This document shows positions 1-5,496 of a stretch of 5,496 nucleotides of DNA, piece after piece. The notes beneath the pieces were generated by a model. The model worked only from the letters and a program-made list of their open reading frames with translations, made no database searches and had not been told where the DNA came from. Positions within the stretch are counted from its first letter, which is position 1; each line of letters opens with the position of its first letter. The translations under genes and the position numbers were made by a program. Source of the DNA: Pseudomonadota bacterium (GTDB taxonomy: Bacteria; Pseudomonadota; Alphaproteobacteria; Rickettsiales; Rickettsiaceae); NCBI GenBank assembly GCA_021804505.1, contig JAJZHL010000075.1:1-5496 (forward strand), written 5' to 3'.

Positions 1-1
1 T

Positions 2-2269
2 GATATTGATTTCTGTCAGGAAAGGAGGGAAGAAGTCATTAATTACGTACGCCATAAATACGGAAATGACAGAGTTGGCCAAATTATAACCTTTGGTAAG
101 ATGCAAGCAAAGGCAGTGATTAAAGACGTATCCCGGGTTCTTGGCTTACCTTACAAATATGCAGAACGCCTTACAGAGCTCGTTCCTTTTAACGCCGTTA
201 CGCCAGTAACATTAAATCAAGCTATAAATGAGGTAAAAGAGCTGGGTTCTGCAGCACGAGGAGATGGCCTTTATAACTTAAATGGCCAAGAAGAATTGCT
301 AAAGCAAGTACTAGAAACTTCGTTAGTTTTAGAAGGCCTACATAGGCATGCTTCAACCCACGCAGCAGGTATTGTCATTGCTGGGAAAGATTTAGTTGAG
401 ATCCTACCTGTATATCAGGACCAAAACTCTGATATGCTGGTAGTGCAATATTCGATGAAATATGCGGAGATTGCAGGATTAATAAAATTTGATTTCTTAG
501 GCTTGCAAACTTTAACAGTTATCACCAAGTGTTTAGAATTACTAAAACAGCACGGTATAAATATAGATTTTGATAATCATTTATATGACGACCCAGCAAC
601 CTATCAACTGCTTTGTAGTGGCAAAGGAGTAGGAGTATTCCAGTTTGAAAGTGCAGGTATGCAGGATACTCTAAGGCGTCTTAAGCCAGATTCCATACAA
701 GATATAATCGCACTTGGTGCATTGTATAGGCCGGGACCTATGGATAATATCCCCACCTATATAGCTTGTAAACATGGCTTGCAGCAGCCAGATTATATCC
801 ACCCAACGCTTCTGCCCGTATTAAAGGAAACTTATGGAGTGGTTATATACCAAGAACAAGTATTAGAGATAGCAAAAATAATAGCTGGTTATAGCCTAGG
901 TAGCGCCGACTTACTACGTAGAGCTATGGGTAAGAAAATTAAATCAGAAATGAAGGAACAAGAAGCTATTTTTGTTAAAGGAGCCATAGCAAATAATATT
1001 TCACGCACGCAAGCTGAATCCATTTTTGAAACAGTAGCCAAATTCGCTGGATATGGTTTTAATAAAGCACATGCAACGGCTTATGGCGTAATATCATACC
1101 AAACGGCCTATTTAAAAGCCAACTTTCCCGCGGAGTTCTTAGTTGCATGTTTAAATCTAGAACTTAATAATCATGACAAGATAAATCTTTTTATTCAAGA
1201 AGCTAAAAATAATAACATTCCAGTTTTGCCACCTAATATTAATCGCTCTGAAGGCTACTTTAGTATTACCATTGCAGAAAAAAAATCTATATTATTTGCT
1301 TTAGCTGCTATAAAAAGCGTCACAGTGAATTTTGGCAAAATAGTATCAGAAGAAAGGAAAACAAATGGAGAGTTCAACTCTATTCTAGACTTTATCGAAA
1401 GGATACCACCAAAAGCTATTAACAGAAAATTATTAGAGAATTTAATTAAAGCTGGCTGTTTTGATACATTACACCCTAATCGTAATCAGCTACTTTTAAG
1501 TATCCCAAGTCTACTAGCCTATTCTGCCTCACATCATGAGGAAAGATCCTCTTCTCAGCTGAGCTTGCTTCAGGTTAAATCTTCAGGCTTACAAGTGCTA
1601 CTTGAAGCTGAGCTATTAGATACAGCTATATTAGCTGGCTATGAATTTGAGGCGCTAGGCTTATTTGCAACGATTCATCCTTTAACACGATATCATAATT
1701 TACTAGAACAGCTGGGCACTATTAGCTCCCTTGGTCTGCAAAACGATTTACCAGTAGGTACAAGACAGATCAAAATTGCAGGTGTTATTCAAAAGAAAGA
1801 CTCTAGAATGTCTGCTCGTGGTAGATTTATTACTCTACAATTATCAGACCAGCATGGGATTTTTGAGCTTACTATTTATAGCGAGGAAATATTAAAGAAC
1901 TTTGATCATTTACTTGATATACAAAGCTTAGTTGTTGCACACTGTGACCTGTTTAAAGATGCAGGAGGAGTGAAGTTAATCGCTAAGAGCTTTATGACAA
2001 TCGAGGACAGTGTTAATCAAAAACAGCTAGATCTAAAACTATATCCGCAAAGCCATTCTGAATTACTTAAAATTGTGGAACTGCTTCAAACTCGTATTGC
2101 GCATGGTGAAGGTGCTAATTCTACCAACACTGACCTCACCTTACTACTTTCTGTTAACCAGGATAGTAGCTTTATTGCTAAAGTTAATTTACCTAAAGTC
2201 TTTTGCTTACAACCACAAGATTTTGAATTTTTAAATCAGTTTACTAAGGATAATAGCCAAAGAAACTAG
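2..2269 (+). CDS. dnaE: DNA polymerase III subunit alpha (DnaE), C-terminal part, 5' end cut by window
   Basis: This is the catalytic subunit of the replicative DNA polymerase, which adds dNTPs to the primer at the replication fork. The frame is open from base 2, before the first ATG at 101, and the residues there ([10 protein letters not shown], then [18 protein letters not shown]) are conserved DnaE sequence, so the gene runs in from the left; 755 codons are visible of a protein usually near 1,150-1,180 residues. The N-terminal PHP domain and the start of the palm are missing. Seen in order: D1 and D3 of the catalytic DxD motif; the third catalytic Asp in KFDFLGL (residue 164); the fingers/nucleotide-binding region with YQEQV (283), LLRRAMGKK (304) and GYGFNKAHA (350); the helix-hairpin-helix region ending near AGCFD (about 484); a beta-clamp-binding-like motif QLSLL (519-523); an OB fold from about 590; and the tau-binding tail. 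The three catalytic aspartates match E. coli D401, D403 and D555. There is no frameshift or inserted element. It ends in TAG and converges on the next gene. Confidence 0.97.
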   Translation, partial: DIDFCQERREEVINYVRHKYGNDRVGQIITFGKMQAKAVIKDVSRVLGLPYKYAERLTELVPFNAVTPVTLNQAINEVKELGSAARGDGLYNLNGQEELLKQVLETSLVLEGLHRHASTHAAGIVIAGKDLVEILPVYQDQNSDMLVVQYSMKYAEIAGLIKFDFLGLQTLTVITKCLELLKQHGINIDFDNHLYDDPATYQLLCSGKGVGVFQFESAGMQDTLRRLKPDSIQDIIALGALYRPGPMDNIPTYIACKHGLQQPDYIHPTLLPVLKETYGVVIYQEQVLEIAKIIAGYSLGSADLLRRAMGKKIKSEMKEQEAIFVKGAIANNISRTQAESIFETVAKFAGYGFNKAHATAYGVISYQTAYLKANFPAEFLVACLNLELNNHDKINLFIQEAKNNNIPVLPPNINRSEGYFSITIAEKKSILFALAAIKSVTVNFGKIVSEERKTNGEFNSILDFIERIPPKAINRKLLENLIKAGCFDTLHPNRNQLLLSIPSLLAYSASHHEERSSSQLSLLQVKSSGLQVLLEAELLDTAILAGYEFEALGLFATIHPLTRYHNLLEQLGTISSLGLQNDLPVGTRQIKIAGVIQKKDSRMSARGRFITLQLSDQHGIFELTIYSEEILKNFDHLLDIQSLVVAHCDLFKDAGGVKLIAKSFMTIEDSVNQKQLDLKLYPQSHSELLKIVELLQTRIAHGEGANSTNTDLTLLLSVNQDSSFIAKVNLPKVFCLQPQDFEFLNQFTKDNSQRN

Positions 2270-2321
2270 ATTATTTTGAACGACAATAAGCAAACGTAGT
2301 AGGAAGTTAATGCAGTTTGGG

Positions 2322-2446
2322 ATGTCTCATTCCTGCTGCTTTCTTGTCATCCCAGCAAAGGCTGGGATCCAAGAAATCAAGCTATTATGGTGGCTTCCCA
2401 CCGTAACTAGAATGACAGCTAGAATAACCAGGGTAAAAAATGACAG
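2322..2446. repeat. Dispersed palindromic repeat of the 'VIPAKAGIQ' type in the convergent spacer
   Basis: The 180-base spacer between the convergent dnaE and protease genes is mostly a compact palindromic element. An 8-bp perfect stem (ATCCCAGC, 2349-2356, with GCTGGGAT, 2361-2368, around an AAAG loop) is followed by a 9-bp stem with one G-U pair (2385-2393 with 2398-2406, loop CTTC). CATTC at 2328-2332 can pair with GAATG at 2410-2414 to close the whole structure. AATGACAG occurs twice (2411-2418 and 2439-2446) and CTAGAAT twice (2407-2413 and 2419-2425). Read from 2346, the plus strand would give VIPAKAGIQ, the hallmark of a dispersed intergenic repeat class seen in many proteobacteria. 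Neither strand has a U tract after a stem, so an intrinsic terminator role is unlikely, although the stems could protect 3' ends of the two convergent transcripts. Boundaries are approximate and copy number cannot be judged from one window. Confidence 0.7.
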
Positions 2447-2449
2447 TTT

Positions 2450-3874
2450 CTAACTCTCAGGAGTGTCACCAAAGAAATTTGCTAAGGTATTACCCAATAA
2501 TTCCATGCACTTTCCCGCGTATTCATAGTTAATACAATTATTCTCAATCACACTTAACATAATAGATTCAGGAACTGGTTCAGGTGTAAAAGGTGTACCA
2601 TCTTTAGTTGGTATAGTGCTAACAATTTTTTGCAGTATTTTCCATACTTCTTCGGTAAATTCTCTTGTACAACGGCTTTTATTTTCCTGTTCTTCACTCC
2701 TACTCTCGACTAATGTATGAATAAGCCATGGAAAAAGTTCTATACCATACTGCTCTCTTGTGTAGGAGGCTAGTTGTATATTAAACCAGCTATTATAGTA
2801 TTCTTTTAACAAATCTTGCATTGATAGTTCTTCTTCTATTATATCACTAATTTGGCTTTTAGTTTCGATATCATTTTTGGAGTAAGGGTTTGAGTCATTT
2901 TCATATAACATCCTTAATACTTTATGAAAAAGCTCATGTATAATAGTAGAAGTTAAGGGGGCTATATGTCCTGAGGAAGTACGGTGTATGTAAGGGCTCA
3001 GGCATATTTTGTCACTATGGTGATAAAGTGCACCTTTGATAAAAAGTTCTTGCGATTCCCTCAAAAATCTAAAGGGGTCTATATAAATTTCTTGGTTAGT
3101 ATTGTCATATATGTAGTTCAATACTCTTGCAATAGTAGGGCTGGCACCCACAATTTTATGAAGATCATAAAATTCTTTAAGTAGCTCTTCTGTACGCTTG
3201 GGAGAAAAATTTTGGTGAATAAAAGTATTGCTTATTAATTTGAGAACGATTGGCTCCATTTCCATATCTTCTTGTAAAAACTTCTCTAGAGAAATATACT
3301 GTGCCTCTCTCACTTCTTTAACTAATAATGGATGGTTTTTTGTAAAATCTTTTGGGAACCATCTAATATTAATAGCTTTTAAATCTAGTCCATTGTCTAT
3401 TAAGTATCTAACGAATTCAGCTTGTTTTGCTATAAACTTTGGGCTTGGCTCTAATTTACCAGTAGCAATAGAATATTCTGATGGTGATGTTGATATTACT
3501 GATATAAACATATCTAGAACCGGTACCTTCTGAGCACACATCATCTTAAATTGTCCACTAGTTAATCCCAATAAATCAAGAGACTTTACATCCTTTTGAC
3601 TTTCAATAATTAACTGAAGATTATCTTTGACGTAGTTTCTTCCGACATCATGCAAGGATTTCATTGTTTCTCTTTTTTTATTTAAGAGAATATCTAATGT
3701 TTTTTGTTGATCAGTAAGTTCTGAATTTGGCTGAGCCTCTTCTCTAATAGCCAAATGTTCATTATTAACATTTGTAGAACTGGCTAATAAATTTTGAGCT
3801 GGAGTATCAAGCACTTTTTCTTTTGCTCTTACACTGTGATAATGCATAATATTATATTTTTTAAGAATGCTCAT
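2450..3874 (-). CDS. Putative zinc metalloprotease with HExxH motif, family not recognised
   Basis: I do not recognise this 474-residue protein. Its clearest feature is HELFH at residues 313-317 (bases 2924-2938), preceded by the hydrophobic LTSTII; this is the HExxH pattern of zincin metallopeptidases, in which the two histidines bind zinc and the glutamate activates water. A third ligand is not obvious: E390 in LVESRSEE or a residue of the IIEEE run (345-349) are candidates for a gluzincin-type Glu. Residues 20-60 are polar and probably disordered. The segment QAEFVRYLIDNGLDLKA (151-167) resembles the end of an ankyrin repeat, but no array is visible. No signal peptide or membrane segment is seen, so the product is cytosolic or exported by a non-Sec route. 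The gene stands alone, convergent with dnaE and downstream of prfA on the same strand after a 234-base gap, with repeats in both flanking spacers. An AAGG at 3885-3888 lies 10 bases before the ATG at 3874, but a strong promoter abuts this ATG, so the Met at codon 10 (base 3847) may be the real start. It ends in TAG. A host-directed effector is an inference only. Confidence 0.85.
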   Translation of the reverse strand: MSILKKYNIMHYHSVRAKEKVLDTPAQNLLASSTNVNNEHLAIREEAQPNSELTDQQKTLDILLNKKRETMKSLHDVGRNYVKDNLQLIIESQKDVKSLDLLGLTSGQFKMMCAQKVPVLDMFISVISTSPSEYSIATGKLEPSPKFIAKQAEFVRYLIDNGLDLKAINIRWFPKDFTKNHPLLVKEVREAQYISLEKFLQEDMEMEPIVLKLISNTFIHQNFSPKRTEELLKEFYDLHKIVGASPTIARVLNYIYDNTNQEIYIDPFRFLRESQELFIKGALYHHSDKICLSPYIHRTSSGHIAPLTSTIIHELFHKVLRMLYENDSNPYSKNDIETKSQISDIIEEELSMQDLLKEYYNSWFNIQLASYTREQYGIELFPWLIHTLVESRSEEQENKSRCTREFTEEVWKILQKIVSTIPTKDGTPFTPEPVPESIMLSVIENNCINYEYAGKCMELLGNTLANFFGDTPES

Positions 3875-3903
3875 CTTATAAAGACCTTGATAATAATAGT
3901 CAA
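3875..3903 (-). promoter_or_regulatory. Near-consensus sigma-70 promoter abutting the protease start codon
   Basis: Read on the minus strand, TTGACT (3903-3898) and TATAAG (3880-3875) are separated by exactly 17 bases, the ideal spacing; each hexamer differs from consensus at one position. The -10 box touches the annotated ATG at 3874, so transcription would begin near base 3868 and the first ATG on the message would be codon 10 (3847-3845), about 20 bases in and with no clear ribosome binding site. An alternative is a TATAAT at 3928-3923 with a poor -35, which would start transcription about 40 bases upstream and keep the AAGG and the ATG at 3874. The two readings predict proteins differing by nine N-terminal residues. 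AT-rich spacers yield chance -10 boxes easily. Confidence 0.4.
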
Positions 3904-3967
3904 TACCGTACTAACTGAATATATTATAAATACATAAAATCACTCATGTTTTCATTTATGAAATTAC

Positions 3968-4069
3968 TTAAATAAACTCGTTTCCAGCCGTAGCTACACT
4001 ATGGCCGGTATAAATTAGGCTAAACTTATATTTTAAAGGTCTTTGTGAGGAGGCGTAGTTGTGCGTACT
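3968..4069 (-). repeat. Probable Rickettsiales palindromic-type element with a startless open frame
   Basis: This part of the spacer between prfA and the protease gene is less AT-rich than its surroundings. It contains an imperfect hairpin of about 10 pairs, 3984-3993 with 3999-4008 around a CTACA loop, with one A-C mismatch and one G-U pair on the plus strand. On the minus strand one frame is open for 33 codons (4069-3971) and ends in TAA (3970-3968), with residues such as NYASSQRPL and GHSVATAGNEF. Three stops in a row (TAA TAA TAG, 4078-4070) precede it, and there is no ATG, so it is not a gene on its own. A protein-like frame on a palindromic core is the style of Rickettsia palindromic elements, which can sit inside genes or in spacers. 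Membership of a named RPE family is not established; a remnant of a longer gene is the alternative. The outer boundaries are uncertain and may reach further on both sides. Confidence 0.45.
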
Positions 4070-4108
4070 CTATTATTACATGTTTTAATGTAACCTATGC
4101 AGTTAATT

Positions 4109-5176
4109 CTAAACCTCAGACAACTTTTGCGCCTCATCTGCGGAAATTAAAGCTTCCACAAATTCGTCTAATTGCCCGTTTCGGACCACATCATCAATCT
4201 TATAAAGAGTCATATTAATCCGATGATCTGTTACTCTGCCTTGAGGAAAGTTATACGTTCGGATTCTTTCAGACCTATCGCCAGAACCAACTTGCCCTTT
4301 ACGTGACTCTGCCCTTTGCATATCTCTTTTATTACGTTCAACTTCATAGACTCTTGAACGCAGAATCTTCATAGCTTTAGCTTTATTTTTATGCTGTGAT
4401 TTTTCATCCTGCAAAGCCACTACCACGCCTGTAGGTAAGTGCGTGATCCTTACAGCAGACTCCGTAGTATTAACGTGCTGCCCTCCAGCACCAGAGGCAC
4501 GATAAGTATCAATTCTCAAGTCCTTATCCTCTATGACTATATCCACGTCCTCAGCTTCGGGTAGCACAGCTACTGTTGCTGCTGAAGTATGTATCCTACC
4601 ACTTGATTCTGTTTCAGGAACTCTTTGTACTCTATGAACACCAGATTCAAATTTTAATTTGGAGAAGACGTCTCGTCCACTTATGAGTGCACTTGCTTCT
4701 TTATACCCTCCAATGCCTGTAGAAGAAATAGATAATATTTCAAAGCGCCAATGTTTTAATTCCGCATATCTCTGGTACATATTGAATAAATCAGCTGCGA
4801 ATAAAGCTGCTTCCTCTCCACCACTACCAATTCTGATCTCAATAATAGCGTTCTTACTATCCGCTTCGTCTCTTGGCAATAAAGAAAGTTTCACCGCCCT
4901 TTCCAGCTTTGGAAGTATATTTTCTATACGATGTATTTCATCATATATCATCGTATGTGTCTCACTATCGAGATTTGGCTCTAGGGCCAAGGATTTTGTC
5001 TCTTGGAGATCGTGGATGGCCTTATTATATTCAACAATTCTCTCTACAATTGGTTCAAGCTCAGCATATTCTTTGGATGCTTTGACAAACTCATCCCCGC
5101 TTAAAGCGGTAGATAGCTTTTTGGATAAATCCTGATGTTTTTCTAGAATTTTGGCTAGATTAGCTGAAAAACTCAT
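4109..5176 (-). CDS. prfA: Peptide chain release factor 1 (RF1)
   Basis: RF1 recognises UAA and UAG in the ribosomal A site and triggers hydrolysis of the finished peptide from the P-site tRNA. At 355 residues it is full length for the family. Seen in order: a helical N-terminal domain (about 1-105), the core entering at [13 protein letters not shown] (112-124), the PxT codon-reading tripeptide as PET (187-189) within [20 protein letters not shown], and the catalytic GGQ (231-233) in [18 protein letters not shown]. PxT rather than SPF marks RF1 and not RF2. Q233 is the glutamine that PrmC methylates in this family. The [14 protein letters not shown] stretch and [14 protein letters not shown] near the C-terminus are typical. 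ATG at 5176 is preferred because it matches the family N-terminus and lies four bases after the pdhC stop; no strong Shine-Dalgarno sequence precedes it, so translational coupling to pdhC is likely. The gene ends in TAG, its own product's specific stop codon. Confidence 0.98.
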   Translation of the reverse strand: MSFSANLAKILEKHQDLSKKLSTALSGDEFVKASKEYAELEPIVERIVEYNKAIHDLQETKSLALEPNLDSETHTMIYDEIHRIENILPKLERAVKLSLLPRDEADSKNAIIEIRIGSGGEEAALFAADLFNMYQRYAELKHWRFEILSISSTGIGGYKEASALISGRDVFSKLKFESGVHRVQRVPETESSGRIHTSAATVAVLPEAEDVDIVIEDKDLRIDTYRASGAGGQHVNTTESAVRITHLPTGVVVALQDEKSQHKNKAKAMKILRSRVYEVERNKRDMQRAESRKGQVGSGDRSERIRTYNFPQGRVTDHRINMTLYKIDDVVRNGQLDEFVEALISADEAQKLSEV

Positions 5177-5180
5177 ATCA

Positions 5181-5496
5181 CTACACTAGCATCATAGCTG
5201 GGTTTTCAATATATTTCCTAAACGACGCTAGAAATTTCGCCCCAACTGCGCCGTCAACCACTCGGTGATCAGAGGAAAGCGTCACGTTCATAAGAGTAGC
5301 TATTTTAATTTGGTCATTTTCAACTATTGGGCGCGGCGCACTTGCCCCTATTGCAAGGATACAACTCTGAGGGGGGTTAATAATGGCGTTAAACTGCTGA
5401 ATGCCATACATACCAAGGTTAGATACACTAAAACCACCCCCTTGAAACTCTTCTGGGATCAGCTTATTATCACGCGCTTTTTTAATCAACGCTTGC
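5181..5496 (-). CDS. pdhC: Pyruvate dehydrogenase E2, dihydrolipoamide acetyltransferase (C-terminal part, 5' end cut by window)
   Basis: E2 transfers the acetyl group from lipoyl-lysine to coenzyme A in the cytosolic pyruvate dehydrogenase complex, yielding acetyl-CoA for the TCA cycle. The visible 104 residues are the end of the catalytic domain. The frame runs off the right edge (codons for Gln and Ala precede the TTG at 5489, which is an internal Leu codon and not a start); the lipoyl and E1/E3-binding domains lie outside. The active-site motif [13 protein letters not shown] is intact, with catalytic H77 and D81 counted from the first whole codon. [22 protein letters not shown] and the ending [12 protein letters not shown] fit the pyruvate E2 of alphaproteobacteria; the 2-oxoglutarate E2 (SucB) normally has SNGGVYGS and GLH at the matching places. 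The gene lies four bases upstream of prfA on the same strand and is probably co-transcribed with it. It ends in TAG. Confidence 0.94.
   Translation of the reverse strand, partial: QALIKKARDNKLIPEEFQGGGFSVSNLGMYGIQQFNAIINPPQSCILAIGASAPRPIVENDQIKIATLMNVTLSSDHRVVDGAVGAKFLASFRKYIENPAMMLV

Noticed and set aside
101..103. ATG at 101 as the start of dnaE
   Set aside because: Conserved DnaE sequence including the catalytic DxD motif continues in frame upstream to the window edge, so this is an internal Met.
2349..2406. The two stems as intrinsic terminators for dnaE or the protease gene
   Set aside because: No run of Ts follows either stem on either strand, so they do not meet the usual rule for Rho-independent termination.
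2984..3533. Plus-strand open frames at 2984-3184 and 3228-3533
   Set aside because: They lie entirely opposite the protease gene, show no family resemblance and are best explained as shadows of its coding strand.
3950..3963. Small palindrome TTTCAT-TT-ATGAAA as an operator
   Set aside because: Its loop is only two bases as a hairpin, no regulator is known, and such palindromes are common in AT-rich spacers.
3945..4086. Direct repeat CATGTTTT (3945-3952 and 4079-4086) flanking the palindromic element as a target-site duplication
   Set aside because: An 8-base match between two short AT-rich stretches is likely by chance, and the element's true ends are unknown.
4076..4093. Inverted repeat TTACAT/ATGTAA just downstream of prfA as its terminator
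   Set aside because: Only six A/T-rich pairs with a six-base loop and no U tract on the minus strand; too weak to call.
4659..5135. Plus-strand open frames at 4659-5135 and 4873-5085
   Set aside because: They are antisense to the unmistakable prfA coding sequence and have low-complexity Ser/Ile-rich translations typical of shadow frames.

Overview
The window is AT-rich and reads as a stretch of chromosome from an obligate intracellular alphaproteobacterium, most likely of the order Rickettsiales. This rests on the alphaproteobacterial character of the DnaE, RF1 and pyruvate dehydrogenase E2 sequences. It also rests on the pdhC-prfA gene pair, which I recall being adjacent in Rickettsia but could not check here, and on the short palindromic repeats in the spacers. 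Genus and species cannot be settled from the sequence alone.

Layout from left to right: (1) positions 2-2269, plus strand, hold the C-terminal two thirds of dnaE, the catalytic subunit of DNA polymerase III; the window opens on the catalytic Asp-x-Asp motif. (2) The convergent spacer 2270-2449 holds a dispersed palindromic repeat of the 'VIPAKAGIQ' type. (3) Positions 2450-3874, minus strand, hold an unrecognised 474-residue protein with a zinc-protease signature (HELFH, residues 313-317). (4) The spacer 3875-4108 holds a second, different repeat-like element with an imperfect hairpin and a 33-codon open frame that has no start. It also holds a near-consensus promoter directly abutting the protease start codon. 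(5) Positions 4109-5176, minus strand, hold a complete prfA (peptide chain release factor 1). (6) Positions 5181-5496, minus strand, hold the C-terminal end of pdhC (dihydrolipoamide acetyltransferase of pyruvate dehydrogenase), four bases upstream of prfA and probably co-transcribed with it.

Three of the four genes are core housekeeping functions: replication, translation termination and central carbon metabolism. The odd one out is the putative metalloprotease. It sits between dnaE and the pdhC-prfA pair with repeat elements in the spacer on each side, as expected of an accessory gene at a rearrangement point. It is the best candidate here for something undescribed, possibly a host-directed effector, but the sequence does not prove a function. 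All four reading frames, including prfA itself, end in TAG, the stop codon that only RF1 reads. No tRNA, rRNA, CRISPR array, insertion sequence or convincing intrinsic terminator was found.
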